Origin: Choristoneura fumiferana
Taxonomy: Eukaryota; Arthropoda; Insecta; Lepidoptera; Tortricidae
Assembly: GCF_025370935.1 (NCBI RefSeq)
Contig: NC_133473.1
Coordinates: 8,839,809 to 8,903,808, forward strand
Direction of reading: 5' to 3'
DNA length: 64,000 bases
This document shows positions 22,601 through 32,834 of the stretch, one piece after another (the first letter of the stretch is position 1; the number at the start of each line of letters is the position of its first letter). The notes beneath the pieces were generated by a model. It made no database searches. It was given only the letters and a program-made list of their open reading frames with translations, and had not been told where the DNA came from. A program made the position numbers and the translations under genes.

Positions 22601-23069
22601 ACAGTTAACTATCGTGATGTGGACAATGGTCCTATCATAATTAGTGGTCAAACAATAACATTCCAACCTCACAATAGTTTTCAACATAAAGCACACTCTA
22701 TCAGCTGTAAATAATCACAAAGTCGACTCTCTCGTTCTGAAATATGGCAAAATGGTGTTCAAACTATGTGAGACCGCACTTCGTAGAAAATTGTAGGTAT
22801 CATTATTACCTCACCGACGTCTGACCACCCAACTGTTAACTTTAACGACGCACGGCGCACATCACATGGCCAAATGAGTATAGTTAACAATTTTTTTTCA
22901 ATACGTACTTCTGCTCAGTAGGTATTTAATTAATAATATTGAGACGTAGCTACACAAAAAATATTTTAAAAAGTGCATTCAATTTAATCAACAGGTAAAT
23001 ACTTACAAAGAAAACTGTGTTGAAGCATCCGAAGAGAACTTTGGCACTCGCGACTTTCTTGAACTTCAT
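16689..23069 (-). CDS. Tetraspanin, complete, five exons, 326 aa
   Basis: Exons on the minus strand: 23069-23007, 20429-20211, 19480-19298, 17923-17726 and 17006-16689 (stop TGA). All junctions are phase 0 with AG/GT sites. The start ATG opens MKFKKVASAKVLFG, the usual short cytoplasmic tetraspanin N-terminus. Four membrane segments lie at about residues 11-35, 60-83, 88-116 and 235-262. The large extracellular loop carries the hallmark CCG at 158-160, a PPSCC at 185-189, Cys208 and the GC at 222-223, with a possible N-glycosylation site at Asn204 (NAT). The C-terminal tail of about 60 residues is polar. Family members organise membrane protein complexes; the subfamily and partners cannot be told. 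Exons 2-4 are strikingly GC-rich and Ala/Arg-rich against AT-rich introns. Introns contain a partial copy of exon 3 and several transposons. Confidence 0.88.
17007..17725 (-). other. Tetraspanin intron 4
   Basis: A 719-bp intron with donor GTAACT and acceptor TTTCAG. I see no repeat or coding segment in it. Confidence 0.5.
17984..18307. repeat. GC-rich element with inverted ends in tetraspanin intron 3
   Basis: The left end 'atttacactctcgcctcgtg' is approximately inverted at the right, where the reverse strand reads 'atttacactcgcacacgagt'. The interior is unusually GC-rich with many 'cgcgcctcg'-like words. I suspect a non-autonomous transposon, but only the outer 15-20 bp match well. Confidence 0.35.
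18316..18992 (-). pseudogene. Partial duplicate of tetraspanin exon 3 and its downstream intron
   Basis: At 18938-18991 the minus strand reads AMPDYEHFTAALDLTQTE followed by a GTACGT donor. This is the end of exon 3 (AMPDYEHFTAALDLAQTE, then GTACGA) with one amino-acid change. At 18316-18407 lies a diverged copy of the adjacent intron sequence at 19182-19270 ('aggaccggctcgtcacag', 'gccagactggtgcggta'-like words). About 500 bp separates these two parts here but only about 28 bp at the original, so something was inserted. The copy has no splice acceptor in front. Confidence 0.75.
19660..19966. mobile_element. Two inverted LINE 3' fragments
   Basis: 19660-19830 reads on the minus strand as the LINE end also seen at 9275-9490 ('acggtctccattcgagaa'). 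From 19831 the plus strand shows another LINE end: 'gccggaagacgaagcgttgg', 'ctcccacctggaggactgac', 'ttgttcagcagtggacgtc'. They lie tail to head in tetraspanin intron 2. No intact frame. Confidence 0.5.
20078..20183. mobile_element. Short fold-back MITE (GTGCATTGGGTCGA family), copy 2
   Basis: GGCGTGCATTGGGTCGATTC at the left is matched by CTTAATGCACGCC at the right. The shared interior 'tccagggtaggcag' pairs with 'ctgctgccta'. It ends 28 bp before the exon 2 boundary of the tetraspanin. A relative lies at 1036-1147, and a solo piece of the left end is near 19529. Confidence 0.65.
20505..20850 (-). mobile_element. Degenerate LINE fragment, copy 2
   Basis: On the minus strand it matches 11480-11790: 'gtgtggaggtgaaggaactg', 'taaggtcgcgggtgagcaaa', 'tattggcag..ggcggggcac', then DELSVG, RWSNDLVKIAGSHWMRK. 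Frames are broken. A third piece of the same sequence is near 21665-21737. Confidence 0.7.
20980..21544. mobile_element. 565-bp TIR DNA transposon, non-autonomous
   Basis: The left end TAAGGTCAACCGGGGCTA and the right end TAGCCCCGGTTGACCTTA are perfect inverted repeats of 18 bp. The interior is AT-rich with no long frame. It sits in tetraspanin intron 1. Confidence 0.75.
21665..21752 (+). mobile_element. LINE scrap joined to Helitron-like 3' end
   Basis: 'gtgtggaggtggaggaataa' and 'ggtcgcgggtgagcaaagta' match the LINE fragments at 11520-11610. They are followed without a gap by 'gccgcgggcaaaagctagt', the 3' end of the Helitron-like family. The junction may reflect capture or nested insertion. 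Confidence 0.45.
21955..22130. mobile_element. Fold-back MITE with GGTCGCGCGACC core
   Basis: A strong inner palindrome at about 22012-22088 pairs AAGCAGTGGGTCGCGCGACC with GGTCGCGCGACCTACTGCTT around an 8-bp loop. Outer arms 'cagtgcttcacattaattca' and 'tgaatttatatggagcacta' also pair. Non-coding. Confidence 0.7.
22131..23006 (-). other. Remainder of tetraspanin intron 1
   Basis: AT-rich intron DNA up to the exon 1 donor (GTAAGT). I recognise no element or exon here. Confidence 0.4.
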
Positions 23070-23729
23070 TGTAACTTTTCACTAAATAGTGAATAATGTA
23101 AGAGTATTTACATGAAGCTCATTCAAAATAAAATCAACAATAAAAAGTAGCAACAGTACGTGGAAAGAGACGCTCGCCGGTCAGCATGTGAGCAAACAAT
23201 AACACAGTGAATAGATTCGCCGGTTTTAGGGAGATACGCTCTGCTGCGCAGGTGGGGTGACTAATAATTAAGGCAGTTTTGTTTAAAGTTAATGCATGAG
23301 TTCCTCTCCGATGTGTGAATATGGGAGCTCAATTTCATTCCGTTTGAAATATTACCATTTCGTAATAGTTGATTATGTTATCTCTCATTTTAAGTGATCA
23401 TGAACCTTATGTAGGTATGGTATGTAGGTACTTAGCAATGTAACGCGTAGGGTAAATAGGAAATTGCGTGCGACTTAAAGTTTAGGTAATTTAGTATCAA
23501 ATTCAAATGCTAGGATTTGTTACTTACCTGAAGTGAGAAATGAAATGATTATTAAAAACAATAACTTGTCATTATCACACAGGGCTCGCCTGAAATTAGC
23601 TATTTGCGATTGTTTTTTTTTTCAAAGAATGGATGACTTAGTTTAGTTCAGATGAATTAATTGAAACATGATGTCAAAACGTAAAACCTTTTTTGTATGT
23701 TACATTATTTATATCAACATCATTATAAA
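23070..23729. other. Intergenic region between tetraspanin start and Elp4 end
   Basis: About 660 bp. The tetraspanin promoter and 5' UTR should lie in its first part, since that gene reads away leftwards from 23069. No clear TATA box was identified. No repeat recognised. Confidence 0.4.
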
Positions 23730-23735
23730 TTTATT
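23730..23735 (-). terminator. Elp4 polyadenylation signal overlapping the stop codon
   Basis: The minus strand reads GATTTTTAATAAATTT. The AATAAA hexamer starts at the second base of the TAA stop (23736-23734). If used, the 3' UTR would be only about 15-30 nt. Confidence 0.5.
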
Positions 23736-26700
23736 AAAAATCAATATCTTTCTTTTTGAATCCTCCACACGCAACTTTAGGAGTAGCTGTGATGTCATCC
23801 TGTTCTCTTTCACTTGTTTCTTCCAACTCTGAAAAAAAAAGAATGTATTAGTTAGTGGTTGCTGCAACTTCGTCTGCGACCCATGAAAAAAAATCAGGAT
23901 AGACAAGAATCAGAAAGACAGGAGCCATCTATGAGTTATATCTATTATCAAATTAGATATTGCCTGTAATAATAACTGTATGTGTTGGCAAAATGTATAG
24001 TCAGTGTGTAAAACTGCTCAAATTAAGTTTCCGTAACAATATTTACTAAACATAAAAATGTAGGGAAACTACTGTATTACTCGTAATTTGCATTACCCGG
24101 CGGCAGGTGCAGCTTCTCAATATTGAACTTCTTTCTCCTTAATTTAAATGCTAAGTCGAGACTCGGCGGCACGAACGGCGTGATTGAATGAACTGATGTC
24201 AGCTTGGTCAGGTGGAACAAGCCTTGGTAATCTTTGTAGACAGGATTGGTCTCCTTTGATGAACCAGCAAACGATTCTATTCTCACTGCATTGTCTATTG
24301 AGTACAGAAGTCTTTTTGTCAGGGCTTCACTCTGGAAAAACCATTAAAAACATATTAGTTTGTAAAACTTGAATAAATAATGGCAAGAGGGGGGTATGAA
24401 AGGGAATTCATCCATTTGGTTTGCGTAAATCAGTGGATCCAAAGAGTAATTCCATAACAGCTTCGGGAGTGGTCCACTTTATGATACTATTTCCAGAAAT
24501 TCTATACAAGTAAAAAAAAATTGTATCAATGGTAATTCTGACTGCAATTTGTGTCGAACGAATTTGAACAAATTAATAAACCTTTGAATTTGACTTAACA
24601 CACTACTTTGCTGATTTCAGATTTTATTCAGTATCATCTAATTAAAAGGGGAATTTAAGTTTACATACAAAGATGTTATTATACAATACAATACAATGAC
24701 TCTTTATTGTACACCAAAAATAGTAAGCGATATAGAAAACAGGTACACAGAAAGAAAATTACAAAGTAAACAATAGGCGGTCTTATTGCTTAACAGCAAA
24801 CTCTTCCAGGCAACCTTTTAATACTTGTTATACTATAGATTATTAGCACTGACTACAAAGTTTAAGGATTATACTATTCTATTCTTGAACCTTGTGATCT
24901 GTGTTAATAAGCATCCTTGCGGTCCTCGGCCGAAAAAAGTTTATGAACCACAGAAGAATACCCTTTCTTAAACAGCACATGTTATTTTATCAGTACTCAC
25001 ATCAAAGAGATGAGTAGGGATAGTGAGAAAGGCAACAGCAGTGGTTCCCCGTAGCAGTACTCGAAGGCAGTAGACAAACTTCAGGAGGTCCTGTCCAAAA
25101 TGATAATCATCTTCCTCCTCGCATTCTTGAGATGTCCAGATTGGGGAACCCAGGGATTGTATGTTGATTCTTAACACATTGCTTTTATCTTTATTGCTTA
25201 TTTTGTATTCTTCTTTTGATAATAACCCTTTTAGATTTGAGAGTAGTTTGAAGTACATGTCATTTCTAAAACCTGTAATGGGAAATATTTGATACACTAC
25301 TTATCACTATACTCACTAGAATCACTCCTATCACTAGGAATTACAATCATTATTTAGTACTATCTGTTGCCCGCAAATTTGCAGGATAAAAACCTATTTT
25401 AATGAACAATTGTGTGTATAATTTCCCTACAGTCATGCCAAAAATTTACAGGACATCATTCTGTTGTGTGAATTAAAGGGTTTTGATGAATAATAGCAAA
25501 AAAAAAAAGACAGCTCTTGGGGGTTAACCCACAGATTTTTAAAATAATATAAAACCTCTTAAAATACAAGTAGATGTAAAATAAATAGTAAATAATTGTG
25601 CATGTTTTTATACATTTAGAATTTTACAGCAAATTGGTTGTAATTATAGTGCTGTAATTTCTTGTTGGTAAATAAATGTTAAATGTAGCATACCTTTAAC
25701 ATCTCCAACATGGTGACTAACATTCCAATATGTTATATTACTGTTATTAATGGTTTCAGGGTCAAGATGTCTGCTTAAATCAAAATGGTGACCAAAATTT
25801 GTGTTACTGCCGAAGGAAGATTCAACTTGGTTGAGACCCTCATATCTCCAGGCAATCTTCATTTTATTCACATCTTGTGTTGGCATACTGACATCATCTT
25901 CTGGGGGCACTGTGCAGGGCTGAGGTAATTCTTTAACCTTCAATTAAGAAATAAATATAAATTAAATTCTATTTAACATCACTAAATGTCATGACAAACT
26001 CTCTAAAACATGAACATTACTGACTGTGGTTCATTTACTTTGTTATCCATACAATAATAATCCAATAGTATCAAACCCACTCTAAATGACCGCAACAATA
26101 CATTACTATTAGCACTATTAGGAAAAATAAAAAGAACTTTTAAGTAGGGAATTCAAAACCAGTTTTTGATGTATGGAGAAAAACCGAAAACCGGTTACAT
26201 TATGAATTATAGCTGTATTACAATCTTTTTGTTTTACATATTATAATAGTAAAATAATATTGAACTTCTTCTCTTCATCTAATAACACTCAATAACATCA
26301 CAAATGTGCAGTCCCTGTGTGACTATGTAGAGTTTACACCAGTGAGAGGTAAACTTTCTTCATGGGGGGCCAAATATTACTGATATTTTAGAAGAGGACC
26401 AGAATTTTACCATTTTAGGTTATAGCGCTGGACAACCAAAATAATAATTATCACAGGCCATAATGTTTGTTAACAAATGCCTGAGGCGCATCCTTGGAAT
26501 TTTTTGGCCTCGAACTATCTCAAACACAAGACTGTGGCAAATGAGTGATGAGAAGCCAGTGAGCCGAGAAGTTCTGACAAGCAAATGGCGATGAATTGGA
26601 CACATGTTTCGAGGGTCAAATGATCACCTGCCCAAGCAGGGTCACCGTTGGTAATCTACTGGAAGAAGACGGCCAGGACGTCCTCAGACCATGTGGAGGC

Positions 26701-27425
26701 GATCAGTTGAGAAGGAGGCTGGCTCAATTGGTCTCGGCTGGGAAGAGCTGGAAGAAGCCGCACAAGATCGAGCCAAATGGAAAACTTCAACAAGCTTTAT
26801 GTCCCTTGTGAGGGATAACAGGATCATATCATCCATCATCATCATCATTGAAGTCAATTCATGACTAGTGCATTATTTTACTACTATTCATTTTGAAGGA
26901 ATGTCAGCGGACTGGAGTGGTCCGCGGGCCATACTTTGCCCATCATTGGTTTATACTGTAGCTTTAATTTTAATTTAATTTAATATAATATGAATTTATG
27001 GCTTACAATTTCATGCGGATCATCATCAGCTGAAGCAATGAAGAGATCATGCTTACAAACAATTCCTTCTGAAAGGAAATACTTGCTTAGAACCCTACTG
27101 TAGTTGCCAAGGACATCTTCCTCTGAAAAATTAGGCATAAAGATTATTGAAGTATACAATGGGCGACTAACAAATAACAATTTTTTGAGTGCGAGAGTAA
27201 ATACATACCGACAGCAAAAATTGCACTAGTCGGCAAGCCACCGCCTGAAAAGTAGGACAATATTAATATATTAAAAACTACATAAACAAACGTTTAGCGA
27301 TTTATCATAATACCTATAACATGATCCAGTGAAGGAATACCAGATGATACATATGGCAGATTGTTTTTTAATTTTGATCCATTGATACTAGCACGTGAAT
27401 CAACTGTTTTATAAAAACTAGACAT
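23734..27425 (-). CDS. Elp4: Elongator complex protein 4, complete, seven exons, 369 aa
   Basis: Minus-strand exons: 27425-27314, 27244-27209, 27122-27007, 25937-25694, 25272-25001, 24331-24097 and 23828-23734. All have AG/GT sites, phases agree, and the total is 370 codons with stop. Residues 29-42 read GIPSLDHVIGGGLP, followed by the EED, YSRVLSKYFLSEG and LFIASADDDP blocks, a pattern typical of Elp4 (PAXNEB). The later part has WRYE, FDLSRHLD, TAVAFLTIPTHLF, RIESFAGS and an end in CGGFKKKDIDF. Elp4 forms a RecA-like hetero-hexameric ring with Elp5 and Elp6. This ring joins Elp1-3 in modifying wobble uridines of tRNAs. Length is somewhat below the 424 aa of the human protein. The start is the first ATG of the frame, and an ATC run precedes it. 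Codon use is AT-rich, unlike the tetraspanin next door. Confidence 0.93.
24332..25000 (-). other. Elp4 intron 5, with a repeat at about 24680-24850
   Basis: A 669-bp intron. It holds a dispersed lepidopteran repeat recognised by 'acaatgactctttattgtac', 'ggcggtcttattgcttaaca' and 'ctcttccaggcaacctt'. This looks like the reverse of a LINE 3' end. The rest is unremarkable. Confidence 0.4.
25938..27006 (-). other. Elp4 intron 3, carrying a plus-strand LINE fragment
   Basis: A 1069-bp intron, the longest in the gene, with the LINE fragment at about 26440-26830. The flanking parts are AT-rich and unrecognised. Confidence 0.5.
26440..26830 (+). mobile_element. Degenerate RTE-like LINE C-terminal fragment
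   Basis: Broken plus-strand frames encode NKCLRRILGIFWPRT, NTRLWQMSDEKPVSREV, SKWRWIGHMFRGSND, then RRRPGRPQTMWRRSVEKE. This is the C-terminal tail typical of endonuclease-reverse transcriptases ('RRI.GI.WP', 'W.WIGH', 'GRP..TWRR'). It ends in CATCATCATCATC-type repeats near 26826-26850. Several stops and frame changes show it is dead. Confidence 0.7.
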
Positions 27426-28033
27426 GATGAATTTTTGAATCGCATAAATCGGAAAAAGAAGTTCTTATTAGAACGCAACAATTTATCTAATGTGTAGTGT
27501 GCAATTCATTGGACATAATAATAAGATAGCTGACATAGCTATCACAACAAACTGACTGAACAAACAAATATTTTGAGGTTATGTGACTATGTGTGTTGTG
27601 TCACGAGTCACGTCAATCAATCAAAGCATCTGCGACTCTGCGTCAAAGAGAGAGGTCGTGACGGTCGTGACTTTGGTCGTGCGTGACGTTTTTTAGCCGA
27701 ACCAAAAAAAAACTACAGAAAACATATGACGAGCAAAATTTATTGGTTTCCGAATTTTATTTTTTCATCAAACTGTGCTCAGTAATAAGTAATAAGTGCA
27801 GAACTGTATCTTTGCTGCAGTTTGCATTTCCAGTTTCTCTTAACAGACTTCCCCTTAACTTACCCGACGTTTTTTTTCTCCTCTATTTTATTTTCTTCTC
27901 TGTGGTGTGGTACGCAAATTTTGACGTGCCGTTTTGTATCTCCTTGATGCACATGTATTTTCACATAATTTGTGTAAATAAGCTTAATTATCCGTTTAAA
28001 ATTATATAGCCGCAAGTCTATCTGTCATAAAAG
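27426..28033. promoter_or_regulatory. Shared divergent promoter region, Elp4 / eIF3m
   Basis: 608 bp separate the two start codons, which point away from each other. The segment must hold both 5' UTRs and both promoters unless there are unseen non-coding exons. I see no TATA box or CpG-rich core. 27590-27690 has several 'gtcacgagtcacgtc' and 'gtcgtgacggtcgtga' words that could be factor sites. Such short head-to-head spacing is common for housekeeping genes. Confidence 0.6.
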
Positions 28034-30920
28034 ATGCAGGGCCCAGCAGTTTTTATGGAAATATCACTGGAAGATCAGGTCAGTCAGTGCAACCTAACCT
28101 AAGCCAACTCAGCTATTTTGTAGTGTAAGTAGTATCTATATTTTGTTATATTTGCAGGCTCAAGAACTCCGGAAATATTTTAAAAGCTTAGGTGCTGAGA
28201 TTTCAGAGGAGAAATCCGTTAAGGGCATTGAAGATGACTTACACAAAATCGTCGGAGTCTGCGATGTTTGCTTCAAGGAGACAAGTGAATCGGATATCGA
28301 AGCCATTCTTAACAGTATTGTCTCCATAATGGTATCTGTATGTATCAGCTGGTCATCGATTTTTCGGAATTTAATAGGACTGATGCCAGGATATTTATTT
28401 GGTGACTACATGTTTCGTATTTAACTGTGTCCATATTAGATCTAGCAACCTGTGCTATTTATAGAAGCAATATCTACCTCAAAAAAGATTAAGCTAAAAA
28501 ACAATTAGCAATTAAAATCTTAGTTCAGTTATATAAAATTAATAATTGTTACAGTAAGACAGGCACAGTTTGTCCAAACCAGTCCTACAGTGCCTCTAGG
28601 ATAATGTCGAAATAATTTACAAAAAATGATGATTTCCTACTTTTTTTAACTGCAGATCCCATTGGAGAGAGGTGAGAACCTAATTTTGGCATTCAGCCAA
28701 AGACTCACAAAGGCGCCTGGCCCTAAACTAGGGATGGTTGCTCTCCAGTCGTAAGTGACTTATCAAATACTAGCTTACTATGCTTGATTCTTCTTGAAGT
28801 TTGTTATTGTTATAATTGCTCTTGCAAATTTTTTTCTGTCTATGTTAAGTCTTTAAAAAACATTGTGTTTCTTTTATTGTTTCAAAAAGTTGCAGAGCTA
28901 ATCTAAATAAAATGTCTAGTTAATTCAGGGTGGTCTTCCTTCAGACATCTGAAGAAGTGCAAATGTTTAATTCCAGCCTCTGGCGCTTGTACAACAACCT
29001 TGAAGCAAACTCCCCGCTTCGCTACCATGTTTACTATCATGTGATTGAGTTGGCAGCAAGAGTTGGCTTTGTCCAAGAAGTCTTCACTGGGGTGGAACAG
29101 CTACGCAAGGAGTTTGCTACCTGCCCACCCTCTAATGAGCAAATGCAGAAGCTGTACCGATTGCTGCATTTGGTATTGAAGGATCAGAACAGGTATTTAA
29201 GAAGTACCTGTGTTGTTATATCATATGTCAATGCTTTCTATTAATATTACTTATACTTGGTTTGGATAAGTAATTAACGGAATATAAACAAAACAACACC
29301 AATTTGTGTCTTAAATATTGAATTTCCCTCATTAAACTATCTAAGCATTTTACGTTTCTGTATTGAAATATACTAGTCTAGTTTGTATTGCAATGACAGA
29401 TAAGTAAAATTTTTATAATCCTTGAATGTACCAAATCTGGCAGCTGAAGTTTGTTTTCATTTAGTTAATTACCTAAATGTTTCAAGTATAGTTCTATACA
29501 AAAACAAGAAACAATTTTAATAAAGTGAAACAGTTAATAAGAATGAAATCTTATTAGTCTCTTAAAGCCTTATAACTGTACAATGCTGGATTTCAATTGA
29601 ATTGTAATTCCATTGCCTTAGTTGCTGGCTTTTTATATTTAAATATCTGTCAAAACAAATTCAGAGGTAGTAATCAATTTTTATTTTTCACTGCAACAAA
29701 TGTGGCTCAGTCTCTCCACAAATAGTGACAACCATGAAAGGCTAAAATATGCTGTAGCACTTTGACTCTACAACTGTTTACTCATACATTTAATTTGTCC
29801 AAATGATTAAAGTTTTTACTAATATTACTTTCAGTGAGCTGGCCTCAAAAGTAATGATTGAGCTTCTGGGCACATACACAGATGAGAATGCATCATATGC
29901 TCGTGAGGATGCTATTAAGTGCATAGCAACTGCTCTCGCGGACCCTAACACATTCCTCCTGGACCCCCTCCTGGCTCTGAAGCCTGTGCGGTTCCTGGAA
30001 GGGGAGCTTATTCATGACTTGCTTACCATCTTCGTGTCAGAGAAGCTGTCCAGCTATCAGAAGTTTTATAATAACCACAAGGAGTTTGTTCAGTCACAAG
30101 GTACGTAGATATTTCTATATGTATTCTTGCATCAATCCCAAGAACTTGGGAATATGAAAAATTAGTTTTATTTATCAACAATTAATTTGGTATTGTATAT
30201 CATTTCAGGTCTCAACCATGAGCAGAATATCAAGAAGATGAGGATACTGTCATTCATGCAGATGGCTGAGATCAATCCTGACATCACCTTTGATGAAATC
30301 ATCAACGAGCTTCAGATTGAAGAGAAGGATGTTGAGGCTTTTATCATTGAAGGTTCTTTTTTATCATACTTCTCTCCAGAACTTACTTTATTGTTGTAAA
30401 ATTATCTATTATAATTGTGGCACTTCACTTGAGTTGTGTTTTCGCGTTGCGCTTTTGACATCTCCATGTAGAAATGAAATAGTACATATCTTTCATACAT
30501 GCAAATATTTCAGTGAATATGCCAAGTGAAATGCCAGCATTTGATAATTAGTATCCACCATATTATATTGCCACCTCACTCAGACATATGTGGGCGGTAT
30601 CATGTTTCGTATAAAGATTAAAATTGAACCAAAAAGTGCTGCATCATCGGCTTGCTAAATAAATTCCATTCCAGGGTAATGATAAGTTTGTATTGTATTG
30701 TACAGTGTTGAAGACGCGTCTGGTACGCGCGCGGATGGACCAAGCGGCGCGCACGGTCCGCGTGTCCAGTACGATGCACCGTACGTTCGGGCCGGCGCAG
30801 TGGCAGCAGCTCCGCGCAGTGCTCTCGGCCTGGCGCACTAACGTGCACGCCGCGCAAGACTCCATGGCCGGCGTCGCCACCGCGCAGCTGGAGTATGCGC
30901 AGCAACAGCAGAAGGCTTAG
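28034..30920 (+). CDS. eIF3m: Translation initiation factor eIF3 subunit m, complete, seven exons, 386 aa
   Basis: Exons: 28034-28078, 28158-28337, 28656-28750, 28977-29192, 29835-30100, 30209-30352 and 30706-30920 (TAG). Splice sites and phases are consistent throughout. The protein aligns along its length with eIF3m (GA17/PCID1; Drosophila Tango7). Clear blocks are SKVMIELLGTYTDENAS, LKPVRFLEGELIHDLLTIFVS, EKLSSYQKFYNNHKEF, LNHEQNIKKMR, ELQIEEKDVEAFIIE and HRTFGPAQWQQL. A PCI domain spans roughly residues 190-340. eIF3m is a PCI subunit of the eIF3 octamer, which holds the 40S subunit and mRNA during initiation. Length is close to other insects and human (374 aa). The start has 'aaaag' before ATG. 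The last exon is far more GC-rich than the others. Confidence 0.95.
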
Positions 30921-30933
30921 ATTTCACTAATGC

Positions 30934-30939
30934 AATAAA
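30934..30939 (+). terminator. eIF3m polyadenylation signal
   Basis: AATAAA lies 13 nt after the TAG stop, in 'gcaataaatgtataac'. This implies a very short 3' UTR. Confidence 0.65.
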
Positions 30940-32834
30940 TGTATAACAGCTATTCTCTTTGTTTTATTGACAGCGAGCCCTTTTTTTTGCAGTTTATGGC
31001 TGTTGCGGCGGGAAAGAAATATATTATTTGTGTAGAAGATCGTTTTATTGGTTCATACTATTATACGTTACAAGTCTACAGACCACAAATCGCTATCTTT
31101 ATTTTGGCAAAGCAGTGTAGAGGTGCAACATCCCCGAATGCGCCATTTATCCACACAACTCCGAACTAATAGAGAAACCAATAGTTCTCTAGGTCGATGA
31201 GTCCTCTTATTAGCTTGGTTGAAAGTAGACTGATGGTGCTGTGTGTAACACTGGCTTAATGAGGGCTATCGTTTTTTGTCTCACTAGATGGCGCACTGTT
31301 GCGTGAGGTTTTTAAGTGTGGCTTTCAGAGTCTGTTATTACGAGCGTTAAAACAAAGTTTAGATTAAAATCATATTTAAAACACCTTAAAACCGTACCAT
31401 AAAAATATCCAGCAACCACAGTGTTTCCAAAGCACAAACATAACAAAACATTGCCATAATTGAACCATATTCCTAATTAATTAATAATGCAAATTCATTC
31501 ACAAATGAAATTTAATAAAGCGTAGCTCACCCATAAAACTGATTTCATTTCGGAGACCTAACGGACTAGCGCCTCTAGCAGGCGAATTATTCGCGATAGC
31601 ATTTTCTGTGTCAATTTGAACGCCGCTGCGATTAGTCATTTAACTCTTCGACAGTGTTCAACGAATGCCTCTGAATGAAATATAGGAGTAAAGAATATGA
31701 GGTGAGCTACGTCGCGGCAATATAGAATTATTTAACTATATTTTTTAATATTTTCACGAAGGATTTCGCAAAGATGCGCCGGAGGCAATGAATGCGTCAA
31801 CTAAATACTTACGGACACATTGATGCCTCCCTTTACTTTAAGCCCTTTTATGGGGCTATAATATACTCGTTTTGATAAATACAGGCATTACGAAATTGTA
31901 TAAATATAAGATAATATTTTCGTTGTTGCCACCCCATTTGAATACAGACTGATTTTTATGTATATGTAATATATAAGAACACTTTTGTTGTTAGTTGACA
32001 AAAAAACTTGACACTTGTCAGTGTAATTTATCTGTTCATTGCAAAAGTTTTTCTAAAAGATACGAAATGGTTTAATGAAGAATTATTAAACATTACCGCC
32101 AGCTAATAGCTACTCATTTATGTCAAATAATATAACCCGACTTTAAATGTCAGGATCTATAATAGACAATCGTCATATTTGTGCATCTCTTACACTCCGT
32201 TAGAAAAGTCTTAGTGAAATTTGATCTCACAGAAACTTTTGTCAAAACAGGTCGACCACTTTCCCGGCCGACTGTACCTACGGAGGGTAAAACCAAGGAC
32301 CATAAATAAACTATATATTACATTACTATATACTATATATATTTATGGTCCTTGTTAAAACGTCTTTTTCGCTCTTACCGCGTGGAAATAGAGCGTTTTT
32401 TGATCGGCTAAAGCCGATTCTGCGTCGATAGATGTGGCATGAGAGGCGACCCTAACCATTCATTAATGGACTGAACATTAATAAAACCAAGAGTCGTACT
32501 TACAATCGTTGCACACAAGTTGCACACAACTTTAGCATGCACCTAATTTATGCATGCTGTCTATTTGTATTGTACAAGTTTGACGTAGGAAGGTACTTGC
32601 GCTAACTTGCACACCTTGCACACAAATACGCAAGCTACACACACGTGTACCTATTCCCAGTTACCTGCTTAGTGTAAATTATCATAAAAAAGCAGAATGA
32701 CACAATAAAGAGGATGATTAGTTTAGACTGACATCTTTCACAAATGAAATTATAGTTCTTCTTAGTAGCTCTCTTTGGTAGCTCTTCAATATTTACCTAC
32801 GTGCGAATTCCCCAGTAGGTTTCCACATTTTCCG
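30940..32834. other. Intergenic region eIF3m to SUN gene
   Basis: 1.9 kb, mostly AT-rich. A stem-loop at about 32286-32355 pairs CAAGGACCATAAATA with its complement around an AT-rich loop, probably a small MITE. 32505-32650 has repeated 'ttgcacacaa' words. The SUN gene promoter should lie near the right end. No gene seen. Confidence 0.45.
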
